From Methanobacterium formicicum DSM 3637 (GTDB lineage Archaea > Methanobacteriota > Methanobacteria > Methanobacteriales > Methanobacteriaceae), in contig NZ_AMPO01000002.1 in assembly GCF_000302455.1 (NCBI RefSeq), positions 186,001 through 250,000 of the forward strand: a stretch of 64,000 nucleotides of DNA, in the 5' to 3' direction. Under the pieces are notes generated by a model, which did no database searches, was not told the origin of the DNA, and saw only the letters and a list, made by a program, of their open reading frames with translations. Both the position numbers and the translations under genes were made by a program. Below are positions 42,641 through 51,801 of this stretch, piece by piece (position 1 is the stretch's first letter; each line of letters begins with the position of its first letter).

Positions 42641-43273
42641 CCTCAATGAATCATCTATAGTTTGAAATTCTTTTAGTAGTACCTGTTCTCCATATTTAAT
42701 TAAAGTGTAATTACCAACTTCTAAAGTCTTATAAATATTGCGAACATTAATTTCAAATTCACTGGCAGCCAGTTCAATAGCCTGTCTATTTTCACCATGT
42801 TTTCGGTAAAATAATATAATTTCAATGCGTCTTTGACTCCAACTCCAAATAATTTCTAATATAAAATTAAACAAACATTCCATTAAGTCATTATTGTTAA
42901 AATGGCTTTTAAATCCTATCCATCTTCTGTTCTTCTTGGTGATTAATAAAGCTTCAGAAGAAAAGTGAAATGTTTCTCCATCAATTTCCTGAACATAATC
43001 ACTTAAACTGGTAGAAATAGAACCAATTCCCACCCCTAAATAGAAAGGATGATTGATTTTTTCTAAAAGGGAAAAATAAATATCAAAAAGGATATCCAGT
43101 TGCGTAATCATTCCCTGAAAACCATCTCCACCTATAATTTTAAAGTCAGATACCACATATTCACTATAAGTAGAATTAATATACTCAATAGCTTCTTTTA
43201 ACCTTTGCTGAGATGTATTACGGTTTTCAATTTTTTTAGAAGATTTCAAATCACCAGTTAGAACTATGTACAT
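42638..43273 (-). CDS. satD: SatD family protein
   Basis: A 211-residue soluble protein of the SatD family. MYIVLTGDLKSSKKI (family pattern: I-x-GD-x-x-x-S) is the N-terminus, VVSDFKIIGGDGFQGMI the second conserved block, and the C-terminus has a helix-turn-helix-like RQAIELAASEFEINVRNIYK. The upstream GTG at 43282 is less likely than the ATG at 43273, because the family begins MY and AAGTGA lies before it. SatD homologues pair with DUF3307 membrane proteins, as here; the function (regulation or stress) is unclear. Confidence 0.8.
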   Translation of the reverse strand: MYIVLTGDLKSSKKIENRNTSQQRLKEAIEYINSTYSEYVVSDFKIIGGDGFQGMITQLDILFDIYFSLLEKINHPFYLGVGIGSISTSLSDYVQEIDGETFHFSSEALLITKKNRRWIGFKSHFNNNDLMECLFNFILEIIWSWSQRRIEIILFYRKHGENRQAIELAASEFEINVRNIYKTLEVGNYTLIKYGEQVLLKEFQTIDDSLR

Positions 43274-43435
43274 GATATTCACTTTTTAAGGTACTGATTA
43301 CTTACTGCGGATTCCTTTGTATTAAAATTTAATACCTTTTTCATATATATAAATTTACATTATATGGGGGACTGTAAACTACCGAAAATATTTAATTATC
43401 CACTGTTTAAAAACAACATTATTATGAGAGGTTAA

Positions 43436-45202
43436 ATGCCACTTAAATGCCAAGAATGTGGGGAAATACTCAAAAAAGGGTTAATTATCTGCCCGGAATG
43501 TGGTCGTAGGGGTGTTTTTGTTAAAGATAACACCGTAGACACATACTCTGCTCTTATAGAGAATTTCCCCTCCTGGATGACTCCCCGCCCCCAGCAAGAA
43601 ACCATCCTGAAGAAAATAGCCCAGGGACTGGATGAGGGCTATCATTACATCCTCCTGGATGCAGGTACAGGGATAGGTAAATCTGCCATTGCCGTGACCC
43701 TGGCCAATTACTTCTCCTCGGCGTATCTCGTGACCATCACCAAACAGCTACAGGACCAGTACTATAATGACTTCAAGTTCCAGGTTTTAAAGGGCAGGAA
43801 TAACTTTGACTGCATTGAGGGTATGGTTTTCAAGAACACCACCTGTGATGATGGTCTCTGCCAGACAGCAGACTTAGTCTGTGACCATGGAATAAGCAGT
43901 AAAGGAGAATCACTATGCTTCTATGACCTGCGGGGCCAACCATGGTACTTCAATAGTGACAACCCCTGCCATTACTGGTTACAAAAAGGTAAATCAGTAC
44001 AGTCACCTATCACCTTAATGAATTACTCCTCATTTTTCCCGGAAATGAATTACATGGACCACTTTGGAGAAAGGGTCCTGGCAGTCTTTGATGAGGTGCA
44101 TAACATGGAAAACCAGGTCATGGACCAGTTAAGCCTGGAGTTATCCAATAAAATCCTGAAAAAGGATTTTGATGAATACATGGATAGGTTAAGGGAAATT
44201 GACGAGTTAAATACCATCCCCCAGTTAAGTGAGGATGATTTAACTGAGGATGTTGATTTCTGGAAAGAACACATTGCCAAATTTAACGATGCCTACAAAT
44301 CCATACTCAAAGTTCCGGATGTACCATTAAAAAAGCGTAAATCTGTCCACCGGACTATTAACCGGTTATCAATGGTTGAAAGTGAGCTGGAGGATCATCC
44401 CAGGGAGTGGGTGATTGAGGCCAACCAGAAAGCAAAGATGGTTACCTTCAAACCAGTAGAGGTCAGCCGTTTTGTGCAAAGGTACCTCTTAAGCCATACT
44501 GATTACTGTCTCCTGATGAGTGCCACCATCCTCAGTAAGGATCACTTCTGCAAGTGGCATGGAATCAACCCTGAAGATGCATTGTATATCCAGGTTAAGA
44601 GCCCTTTTAAAATAGAAAACAGGCCTATTTATCTTAAAACCACTGGTAGAATGTCCAGTAAATTTATTGACCAATCCAAACCCCTCTCTATTTCCGCCCT
44701 TAAAAATATCCTGGAAAAACACCCTGAAGATAAGGGCTTGATACATACCCACAGTCATAAGCTGGCCACCTACATCAGTGAAAACCTACAAGATCCACGT
44801 ATAATCATTTACAGCCCTCAAAGTAACAGGAGACGAAGCCCAAAAAGGGAGGTGGTTATCAGGAAATTTATTGAATCCGACAAACCATTGGTACTGGTGG
44901 CTCCCAGTGTGGATGAAGGAGTTGATTTCCCTGATGACCTGTGCCGTTTCCAGATTATATATAAAATGCCATTCCCCTACTTGGGGGATAAACAGATCAT
45001 GACCCGGATGAGGAGGGATGGGTACTGGTATGCCTATAAGACTGTGGCCAGTTTAGTACAGGCTTATGGTCGTGGTATGAGAAACGAGGATGATTACTGT
45101 GATACCTATATCCTGGACCAGGATATTTATGGTGTTATGCGTGATAGATGGCGTAAATGTTTGTATTTCATCCCGGAATATTTTGAAGAAGCTATTGTTT
45201 GA
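43436..45202 (+). CDS. XPD/DinG-type ATP-dependent DNA helicase
   Basis: A 588-residue SF2 helicase. The N-terminus is a C-x2-C zinc ribbon (Cys 5, 8, 19, 22: CQECGE and CPECGR). Walker A is DAGTGIGKS (75-83). Cysteines at 126, 137, 142, 149, 161 and 178 include the four that likely bind a [4Fe-4S] cluster, as in XPD and DinG. DEVH at 219-222 is motif II. LLMSATILS is motif III, LVAPSVDEGVDFP motif V and QAYGRGMRNEDD motif VI. It unwinds DNA 5' to 3', probably in repair. No operon partner is evident. GAGAGG precedes the ATG by six bases. Confidence 0.92.
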   Translation: MPLKCQECGEILKKGLIICPECGRRGVFVKDNTVDTYSALIENFPSWMTPRPQQETILKKIAQGLDEGYHYILLDAGTGIGKSAIAVTLANYFSSAYLVTITKQLQDQYYNDFKFQVLKGRNNFDCIEGMVFKNTTCDDGLCQTADLVCDHGISSKGESLCFYDLRGQPWYFNSDNPCHYWLQKGKSVQSPITLMNYSSFFPEMNYMDHFGERVLAVFDEVHNMENQVMDQLSLELSNKILKKDFDEYMDRLREIDELNTIPQLSEDDLTEDVDFWKEHIAKFNDAYKSILKVPDVPLKKRKSVHRTINRLSMVESELEDHPREWVIEANQKAKMVTFKPVEVSRFVQRYLLSHTDYCLLMSATILSKDHFCKWHGINPEDALYIQVKSPFKIENRPIYLKTTGRMSSKFIDQSKPLSISALKNILEKHPEDKGLIHTHSHKLATYISENLQDPRIIIYSPQSNRRRSPKREVVIRKFIESDKPLVLVAPSVDEGVDFPDDLCRFQIIYKMPFPYLGDKQIMTRMRRDGYWYAYKTVASLVQAYGRGMRNEDDYCDTYILDQDIYGVMRDRWRKCLYFIPEYFEEAIV

Positions 45203-45214
45203 TTCATTAAATAA

Positions 45215-46081
45215 TTACCAAAGTAACATATCATCCCGTTTTTTAAGACTCTCCTCATAAAACTTCAAATCCACTTCCATCCAGTTTAAATTTACCCCGG
45301 CTATCACCTCCGGGGATGGACTTTGACCACGTTTTTCAGCTTCTGTCAATATCCTATTTCCTATTTCTCCCAGATCCCTGGCCAGGGGTAAAGGTTCTCC
45401 ACGGTAATTACCAGATTCAATTGCCCTATCCATTCTTAAAAGATTCTCACTCCAAACCATAAGAAAGTACAGTTCACTGTCTAATTTGAGTAGCTTACTT
45501 ACTTCAATCACTTCATCCACACTGGATATTTTATTTTTAACCTGGACAGATATCTCAGAAGACAGTTCTTCTGCCCTTTCAGAGTCACCACCCTCAGAGT
45601 ATAATTTGCGAAACTCAGACTGCAACAGGGCAATTTCATCCAGAAAATCACTATCGGGGAGGTTTTCAAGGTCACGTTCCAGTAAATCCAGATTTATCCA
45701 TTCTCTAACATTAGAATCAGGGGCCCTGATACCACTTTTAATGGTGGCTGAATTAAGAGTCTTTAAGGGTTCACCACCCAGTATCTGCCTGTTTTCATTT
45801 ACAAATTCAAGAACCACATCCTCATTGAAGGTATCAATGCCCACAAGGGAACAGATATTGCCCCGGGAGGTGTTGAGATTTTCTTCTGCAAGTTCTAGAT
45901 CAGTTATTAGATGATTTTTGATCTTTTCCATAATCTGAGCTAATTCTGCCTCAGATATAGAATCTTTAGAAACCAGACTCTCAAGCTCAACAGTGAGTTT
46001 CAAATCTGGATATTCTTGCAAGTTTTTTATGATTTCATTTAAGGCTTCTTTGGTTGATTGAGTTTTTTTAGTTTCATCCAT
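45215..46081 (-). CDS. Hypothetical acidic helical protein
   Basis: About 288 residues, all-helical, acidic, with several heptad stretches (ELESLVSKDSISEAELAQIM). No motif or signal peptide was recognised. I start at the ATG at 46081, which has AGGAGTG eight bases upstream. The longer frame to 46150 runs through a 37-bp tandem duplication and adds unlikely residues. The gene converges with the XPD-like helicase gene, leaving 12 bases between stops. Function unknown. Confidence 0.65.
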   Translation of the reverse strand: MDETKKTQSTKEALNEIIKNLQEYPDLKLTVELESLVSKDSISEAELAQIMEKIKNHLITDLELAEENLNTSRGNICSLVGIDTFNEDVVLEFVNENRQILGGEPLKTLNSATIKSGIRAPDSNVREWINLDLLERDLENLPDSDFLDEIALLQSEFRKLYSEGGDSERAEELSSEISVQVKNKISSVDEVIEVSKLLKLDSELYFLMVWSENLLRMDRAIESGNYRGEPLPLARDLGEIGNRILTEAEKRGQSPSPEVIAGVNLNWMEVDLKFYEESLKKRDDMLLW

Positions 46082-46088
46082 TAAAAAA

Positions 46089-46162
46089 ACACTCCTGTAG
46101 TAAAAACTCTCATTAATAGTAAAAAACACTTCTGTAGTAAAAATTCTCATTAATAGTTGAAG
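46089..46162. repeat. 37-bp tandem duplication at a gene start
   Basis: Two copies, 46089-46125 and 46126-46162, differing at two internal positions and at the last few bases. On the minus strand they cover the 5' leader of the acidic helical gene; the gene-proximal copy carries AGGAGTG and the distal copy the weaker AGAAGTG. Confidence 0.85.
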
Positions 46163-46423
46163 ATGTTACTCGTCTAACTTAATACAATCAATTGTATCAT
46201 AACATATTATCTCCCATATAATCATAAAAACTTCTATCATGACGATATTATCCCCTATATAATTATAAAAATAGAATTGAAAAGCTTTAAATTTTTCCGG
46301 TGATTTGTGTAAATATAATCATCTAACTGATAGTAAAATGGAATTTTTATAAACAAGTTATCCCTTATTAAAAATATCCAATTAAACTAGGGATTATTTA
46401 CTAAAATTAAAGGGTAGAAAACA

Positions 46424-47416
46424 ATGTCATACCTGGTCTGCTATAAATGTGATGTCTACTATGAAGTGGAAACTGAGGAAGAAATCAGGGGGCTAACCCA
46501 CTGTGAGTGTGGTGAAAAACTCTATTTTTTTGAAAATTTAGAAGATTCATACGGTGATGTGGACAGTGAAGCTATTTATGAAGCTTTAAGTGAAGTAGAT
46601 GACGCATTTATTGATTTAGAAGAAACCAGTGCCACCAAACCAGGTGAAATTAACAATGGACAGGGGCGGGAAAAATTAGCCAATGGGAAAACTTACACCC
46701 AGAAGAAGGCATCACAGTATGAACAGATCCAGGATCATGGACAGTTACTGACTTATGCTGGGGTTATAATCTTTATCATATCCTTCCTGGCATTACTAAC
46801 TACACTTAATTTTATTTACTTAATATCTACCCTGGCCGGGGTTTTACTATCAGTTTATGGTAACAACCTCATCAATAAAGGCAAAGAGGAAGGTTATAGC
46901 TGGCAAAAGGGGAATAAGGGTGAAATAATAGTTGCAGACTGCCTGGATACATTGCCTGAAGATTACTTCGTCTTCAATGATGTGAAGTTACCAGGAAAAG
47001 GGGGTAACATCGACCACATAGTTATTGGACCCACAGGTATCTACGTTATTGAAACCAAAAACTACACTGGAAAGTACCGTATAAAGGGCAACCAGTGGTT
47101 TTACTATAAAAATGGACATCCTACAGAAATAAAAAAGAACCCTGGAACCCAGGTCCGTAAAAACACCCAGGATCTCATTAACTTCCTTAACCAAAAAGAT
47201 ATTTCAACCCGTGGTTCGTGGGTCACTGGCCTGGTGGCATTGATCTGTCCCGATTTCAGGGTACAGGAGACACCCCAAAACTACCGGGTTCTCCTACCCA
47301 AAACTGTCCCTGAATATATCATGAATGGTAAGAAAGAAACCAACACAGAATTACTGGGTAAAGCAGCCATGGCACTGGAGCCTTACTCTGTGGAACTTAC
47401 ATTCACACGCGGATAA
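46424..47416 (+). CDS. NERD-domain membrane protein with zinc finger
   Basis: A 330-residue protein. Residues 1-40 form a four-cysteine zinc module (YLVCYKCDVYYEVE and LTHCECGEKLYFF) related to that of the TPR protein at 12388. An acidic linker leads to two membrane helices (about 107-143: GVIIFIISFLALLTTL and IYLISTLAGVLLSVYG). The NERD nuclease-like domain follows: GEIIVADCLDTLPEDY, GGNIDHIVIGPTGIYVIETK with D and E-x-K, then AMALEPYSVELTF. NERD domains are predicted nucleases found in defence or DNA-processing genes. The start is the first ATG after a long AT-rich promoter. Confidence 0.85.
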   Translation: MSYLVCYKCDVYYEVETEEEIRGLTHCECGEKLYFFENLEDSYGDVDSEAIYEALSEVDDAFIDLEETSATKPGEINNGQGREKLANGKTYTQKKASQYEQIQDHGQLLTYAGVIIFIISFLALLTTLNFIYLISTLAGVLLSVYGNNLINKGKEEGYSWQKGNKGEIIVADCLDTLPEDYFVFNDVKLPGKGGNIDHIVIGPTGIYVIETKNYTGKYRIKGNQWFYYKNGHPTEIKKNPGTQVRKNTQDLINFLNQKDISTRGSWVTGLVALICPDFRVQETPQNYRVLLPKTVPEYIMNGKKETNTELLGKAAMALEPYSVELTFTRG

Positions 47417-47684
47417 ATTCAATAATTCGTAAAGTGTCCATTACCACTTTGAAATTTAAATAATTATATTAAAGGTAGAATTAATTAAAACTACAGTAAG
47501 AATTAGTAAAAATGCAATTAAAAATGTTTTTTCTCGTTTGTACATTTTATCGCCTTTATTGTTTTATTAAATTTATCCATTTTTAATTTCTTTAGATTAA
47601 TCCCAGTATTGCCATCAAAACATTCCAGAAATCTTCTAATTAGCTCTAATAGTCTTATTTTGTTTAATAAAAAATTTTTAGTGG

Positions 47685-48476
47685 TTAATTTATGTAATAC
47701 ATTCTTTCTGGACTGCTACTGTATAAACCATCACTGTAAGGATAGAAAATTTTATGGATGGTGTTAATGTTGTAGTACACCTGGAATGCGCTCAATTTTT
47801 TGGAAGTGTATTGACTTACATCTTCATCGGTGGTGTTATTGGTTAGGGCCAGTGATGCGGGTCTGGATGCGTGATAGTAATAGATGGGGAACTCCCTGTA
47901 CTCCAGGTTGGGGTATTTCATCTCCATCATTAACATGCCCTGGTAACAGGCCATGTGGTCACTGTTACCATCCCCTGTAACAGTGTAGAAAACAGTGCAT
48001 CCCTGGTTCAGGTAGAGATCTTCCATGGTGGTGAATACCTCGGCAGCAGTTAATGTACCATCATCATATCCCTGTATATTGTAATCATCACAACCATAAA
48101 TGGTCATTACCCTTTTAAACGAATCTTCTCTTATCAATTTTTTAGTGTAGCTGGATGATGAATTTGCAGGAATATCAATTTTATAGTAATTAGTTACATT
48201 TAGTAAGGTTGCACCCTGCCCATCACCGGATGCCATTAGTTCAAAATGGATTTTGGTTCCATTGGCCATGAGTTTCCCAATGGTTCCACCAGCACCAATG
48301 GTCTCATCATCTGGGTGGGGGATAATAAATGCCACTTTCTCGGCAGATGAAGATGTATTGGTCCCGTTTTGTGTTCCATTGGTTTGTGAAGTATCACTGG
48401 CTGAAAGTACGGGGAATAATGTAATTAATAACAGGAGTGGTATGGTTATAAAAAGAATGTGAAATGTTCTTTTCAT
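47685..48476 (-). CDS. Secreted PIG-L family deacetylase
   Basis: A 263-residue exported protein. A signal peptide (FHILFITIPLLLLITLFPV) is followed by a Ser/Thr/Asn linker and the PIG-L/LmbE motif FIIPHPDDETIGAGGT (about 52-67), whose H and D residues bind zinc. A later zinc ligand lies in TVTGDGNSDHMACYQ. The family removes acetyl groups from N-acetylglucosamine or related sugars; an exported form may modify surface glycans or glycolipids. Many N-x-S/T sites fit an external location. Monocistronic. Confidence 0.88.
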   Translation of the reverse strand: MKRTFHILFITIPLLLLITLFPVLSASDTSQTNGTQNGTNTSSSAEKVAFIIPHPDDETIGAGGTIGKLMANGTKIHFELMASGDGQGATLLNVTNYYKIDIPANSSSSYTKKLIREDSFKRVMTIYGCDDYNIQGYDDGTLTAAEVFTTMEDLYLNQGCTVFYTVTGDGNSDHMACYQGMLMMEMKYPNLEYREFPIYYYHASRPASLALTNNTTDEDVSQYTSKKLSAFQVYYNINTIHKIFYPYSDGLYSSSPERMYYIN

Positions 48477-48720
48477 TTTCTAACCCCATTACATTGATTT
48501 TCAGCCGGCTTATTAGAATGAATTAATGATATTTTCATTATTTAACATATAATACGATATTTAAAGTATTTATTCCATATTTACGCCCATTCACACCCAA
48601 TTCTTTCCCGGATGTTTTTTTAAAAAAAGTACACATTAAAAACAAAAATATATTTACACTAAACCTTTAAAGAGAATGATATAAAAAAAAGTTTTAGTGG
48701 CTTTTTTGGAGGGGAAAAAC

Positions 48721-49659
48721 ATGCAAAGAACTCTTTTAATCTATGAAAGTAAGTATGGGGCAACTGAAAAGATAGTTAAATATTTAACACCCATTCTGGG
48801 TCCTGCTAACTACTGCACCACAGACCAGTTCACTGATTCATATAAAGATTTTGACTTTTTCGTTATTGGATCTGGAGTCTATAGTGGTAAACTGGACCCT
48901 GAAATATATGATTTTGTTGATAATAACCGGGACTGGTTAAAAGATAAGCCTGTAGCTCTTTTCTCTGTATCCCTCAGTCTTAAAGATGGGGATGAAAATC
49001 TTAAGAATCTTTCAAAAATCATAGGTAGTACAGTCAACCTGAAATCCCTTGGTGTTACTTTAACCCTCAGTGATTTAAGTGATGAAGATTCCTATGCACT
49101 GGATATTTTCAGTCAAAAAGTTGGTTTTCCATTAAAGGACATGGATAACTTCAACCTGGAAGAAGTCACCAATTATGCCCTGGAACTTAAAGAAATTAAG
49201 GAAAGTTTAATATCCCCGGCTCCTCAAACCAGAAAATTCATTGAAGAGTTCTTAACCAGCCATAATACCTGCACCCTTTCCACCGGTTACCAGAACAGGG
49301 TCAGATCCACCCCAATAGAATACAACTACTTCAATGGTTACATTTACCTTTTGAGTGAAGGTGGAGAGAAATTTGCCAATCTCCCCCTTAACAACCAGGT
49401 CTCGGTGGCGGTTTATGAGGACTACACTGGATTTTTTAACCTGGCGGGTATGCAGATAACCGGTACATCCGAGATAATCAGTGAAGGTAGCCCGGAATAT
49501 GAGGATGTTCTCCGGATGAAAGGGCTGAAAATTGATTTTATAAAGCGTAACCCTGTTAAAATGAATATGATAAAGATCACCATTGGTAAGGTTGAATTTC
49601 TTTATTCAGAGTTTAAAAAGCTGGGTTATGAAGCAAAACAAATTCAAAACTTTAAATAA
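48721..49659 (+). CDS. Flavodoxin fused to FMN-binding split barrel
   Basis: A 312-residue fusion. Residues about 1-145 are a flavodoxin domain of the protoporphyrinogen-oxidase (HemG-like) type: LIYESKYGATEKI, then FVIGSGVYSGKLDPEIYDFV. From about 170 to the end there is a pyridoxamine-5'-phosphate-oxidase-like split barrel: RKFIEEFLTSHNTCTLST, STPIEYNYFNGYIYLLSEGG and AVYEDYTGFFNLAGMQITG. Both domains bind FMN, so electrons could pass directly between them. Start ATG 48721 has GGAGGGG eight bases upstream; an upstream GTG is unlikely. A second, separate flavodoxin gene follows within 100 bases. Confidence 0.85.
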   Translation: MQRTLLIYESKYGATEKIVKYLTPILGPANYCTTDQFTDSYKDFDFFVIGSGVYSGKLDPEIYDFVDNNRDWLKDKPVALFSVSLSLKDGDENLKNLSKIIGSTVNLKSLGVTLTLSDLSDEDSYALDIFSQKVGFPLKDMDNFNLEEVTNYALELKEIKESLISPAPQTRKFIEEFLTSHNTCTLSTGYQNRVRSTPIEYNYFNGYIYLLSEGGEKFANLPLNNQVSVAVYEDYTGFFNLAGMQITGTSEIISEGSPEYEDVLRMKGLKIDFIKRNPVKMNMIKITIGKVEFLYSEFKKLGYEAKQIQNFK

Positions 49660-49679
49660 ACCTATCCCAACGGATTTTT

Positions 49680-49735
49680 AATTTAATTCCCATAGATTTA
49701 ATTTAATTCCCGATGATTTAATTTAATTATGATGG
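49680..49735. repeat. 20-bp tandem repeats after the fusion flavodoxin gene
   Basis: Three tandem units with period 20: aatttaattcccatagattt (49680-49699), aatttaattcccgatgattt (49700-49719) and a third variant. They start 21 bases after the stop and end before the next flavodoxin gene. Confidence 0.8.
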
Positions 49736-49757
49736 ATAATCTTAAAGCAGTGGTTAA

Positions 49758-50240
49758 ATGAAAATAATGATTGCATATTACTCATGGCAGGGACATACCC
49801 GCAAGGTGGTTGAAGCACTGGCAGCGAAGTTAGGTGCTGAAACTGAAAGGATTGAACCCGTCAAACAATCTAGCATGGCCACCAAGGCCATGAAAGCATA
49901 CTTTTCTTTAAAATCTGATATTAATCCATGCAGAACCGATCTAAGTGATTTGGATCATCTTATTGTTGCCACTCCAGTCTGGGCTGATCACCCCACTCCT
50001 TATGTGATGAAATACATTTCCCTGCTAACCAACACCAGTGAAAAGACTTTCTCAATCCTGGTGGAAATGGGAGGTAGGGGAGCTGATATAACAATAAAGA
50101 AGGTTAGAAAAGCATTGGAGAAAAAAGGCATGAAGTTTGTAGCATCTGCAGTGACTGTAGAACGAGATGTTGATGATGATAACTTTGAATCAACAATAAC
50201 TGATATGGCTGATTTAATTAAAAATATAAGTATAGTTTAG
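49758..50240 (+). CDS. Flavodoxin
   Basis: A 160-residue stand-alone flavodoxin: IMIAYYSWQGHTRKVVEALA holds the phosphate-binding loop (S-x-x-G-x-T). DHLIVATPVWADHPTPYVM is the second FMN-contacting loop, where W replaces the usual Y/W. It carries electrons between enzymes at low potential. It is the second gene of a likely pair with the fusion flavodoxin, spaced 98 bases with a repeat array between. The ATG lacks a strong ribosome site (AGCAGTGGTTAA). A 16-bp repeat array follows the stop. Confidence 0.85.
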   Translation: MKIMIAYYSWQGHTRKVVEALAAKLGAETERIEPVKQSSMATKAMKAYFSLKSDINPCRTDLSDLDHLIVATPVWADHPTPYVMKYISLLTNTSEKTFSILVEMGGRGADITIKKVRKALEKKGMKFVASAVTVERDVDDDNFESTITDMADLIKNISIV

Positions 50241-50281
50241 ATAATTTTTTTAAAATATCAAATCTTTGATAATATTCTATA

Positions 50282-50345
50282 CTTGATAATAAACTATCTT
50301 GATAATAAACTATCTTGATAATAAACTATCTTGAAAATAAAAAGT
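50282..50345. repeat. 16-bp tandem repeats after the flavodoxin gene
   Basis: Three perfect units cttgataataaactat at 50282-50297, 50298-50313 and 50314-50329, plus a degenerate fourth to 50345. The array starts 41 bases after the flavodoxin stop. Confidence 0.85.
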
Positions 50346-50426
50346 ATAATGGAAAATAAAAAATAAGTAATTTTCAACAGTTATTTGCATAAACTGTTGA
50401 TTATAGCTTAGTTTCTAATTATAAGC

Positions 50427-51194
50427 TTAATTACTAGCGATTACTGTTGCAGAATCATCGTGAGCAGTAGGTTGACCTACCCATGCCTGGCCAGAGTAAT
50501 CAGCATCAACCCAGCTGTTACCATTCCAGACCTCAACAGACCGGTGGTTGTTAACGTAGCTGTTTGCGTACTGAACAATCCGAGCTCTTTGACCGGATGA
50601 AGTTAACTGACTGTACATTGCATTACTTACATCCCAGCAGTCACCACTGTAACCACTGCTACTGTAGCTTCGAACAGTAGTTGCATAGGTCTTTTTAGAA
50701 GATGTTGAAGTTTTTGAGCCCGTTGTACTGACAGTACTGCTATCTTCACCAGCTGCAGCCTGAACCTGAGCTACATGTTTATCCCATGTTTCCATAGCTT
50801 TGGTAGTGTCGTTACCCACAATACCGTCAACTATTAATCCGGATTCTGTCTGGAAATCCCTGACCGCTTTATCAGTGTTAGCACCGAAGTCACCATCAAT
50901 ATTTCCGGAGTAATATCCGTAATCAGTTAACCATTGCTGGATTTGCTTGACCTTGTCACCAGAGGCGCCAAGTTTCATTATTTGTGATTGGTTAGTAGAA
51001 TTATTAGTTCCCAGAACTTTTGTTGTGTTCTCTCCGAAGGGTTTATTGTTCTGAAGCACATTTTCTGCTGCTTTCACATCAGCACCAGTAACTCCTATCT
51101 GAAAACCATTAGAAGAATTTCCTTTATTTAAATTTGTATTTTGGCCATCGACAGCTCCCACAATAGGGACTACTGCGATAACCATGCTTAACAT
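50427..51194 (-). CDS. Secreted PGB-domain transglutaminase-like protein
   Basis: From the first ATG there are 255 residues, but the signal peptide is cut short there. The frame continues upstream through SYAILC to an ATT at 51227 that follows GGAGGCGATATA, giving a proper N-region. The mature part has one peptidoglycan-binding_1 domain (about 70-115: SGDKVKQIQQWLTDYGYYSG, DGDFGANTDKAVRDFQ), a Ser/Thr linker, and a transglutaminase-like domain with SGDCWDVSNAMYSQL (Cys), NNHRSVEVWNG (His) and WVDADYSG (Asp). This Cys-His-Asp set is the same as that of pseudomurein endoisopeptidases. Likely a wall-remodelling peptidase. Confidence 0.8.
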   Translation of the reverse strand: MLSMVIAVVPIVGAVDGQNTNLNKGNSSNGFQIGVTGADVKAAENVLQNNKPFGENTTKVLGTNNSTNQSQIMKLGASGDKVKQIQQWLTDYGYYSGNIDGDFGANTDKAVRDFQTESGLIVDGIVGNDTTKAMETWDKHVAQVQAAAGEDSSTVSTTGSKTSTSSKKTYATTVRSYSSSGYSGDCWDVSNAMYSQLTSSGQRARIVQYANSYVNNHRSVEVWNGNSWVDADYSGQAWVGQPTAHDDSATVIASN

Positions 51195-51227
51195 GCATAG
51201 AATAGCATAGCTAGAATGTCTATTAAT

Positions 51228-51801
51228 TATATCGCCTCCACGCCCCGAAAATTAGATTTTTTTTAAGGACTCATCTTGACTTAACTAACATGGAAACAAC
51301 TTCCCTTATAAAGGTATGGAATTTTTTTCAAAAAAAAGGAGACGAGAGACTGTTTTTATGAATTTAAGACCCATTTTAGGATTATCGCTTTAACTGACTA
51401 CGGATAAGCTGGTTGCGTTACTATTTTTAGCATATGAACTCATTTTAAAGTTCATTTCCCTTGAATAAGGACATTCTATTCTTTTCTATCACTGAATTTC
51501 TTTTTATTACACAGTCTAAAAAATAATGAATAGGGCGTTATTTATATAAAGAACCCATAATCACAGAATTTAATCATAATAAACGAGAACATGGGTTAAT
51601 GTAATTTAAGTGGTTTTAAGGTCTTTTCTCTTCAAATAAGAAAAATTGATATTTTAAAATAATTTTAACACTTTTAGAATCATGAATATAGAATCTCATA
51701 AGTCCCATTATTAAACCTGAATTAATTAAAAAAATTATTTACCACAAGTGTCTGGAAAATGTCAGAAATATATAATTCATATTGAAGGTCATCATTCGGA
51801 T
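51228..51801. other. Long gene-free spacer
   Basis: AT-rich region upstream of the PGB/transglutaminase gene and downstream of the helicase gene, both minus-strand. A plus-strand AAGGAGACGAGAG at about 51340 precedes a tiny frame (MNLRPILGLSL) too short to call. No other structure was seen. Confidence 0.35.

Noticed and set aside
44489..44758. Minus-strand ORF inside the XPD-like helicase gene
   Set aside because: A shadow of the well-supported helicase frame; no start context and no family resemblance.
45215..46150. Longer N-terminus of the acidic helical protein starting at 46150
   Set aside because: The extra 23 codons run through a 37-bp tandem duplication whose length is not a multiple of three, while a strong ribosome site favours the ATG at 46081.
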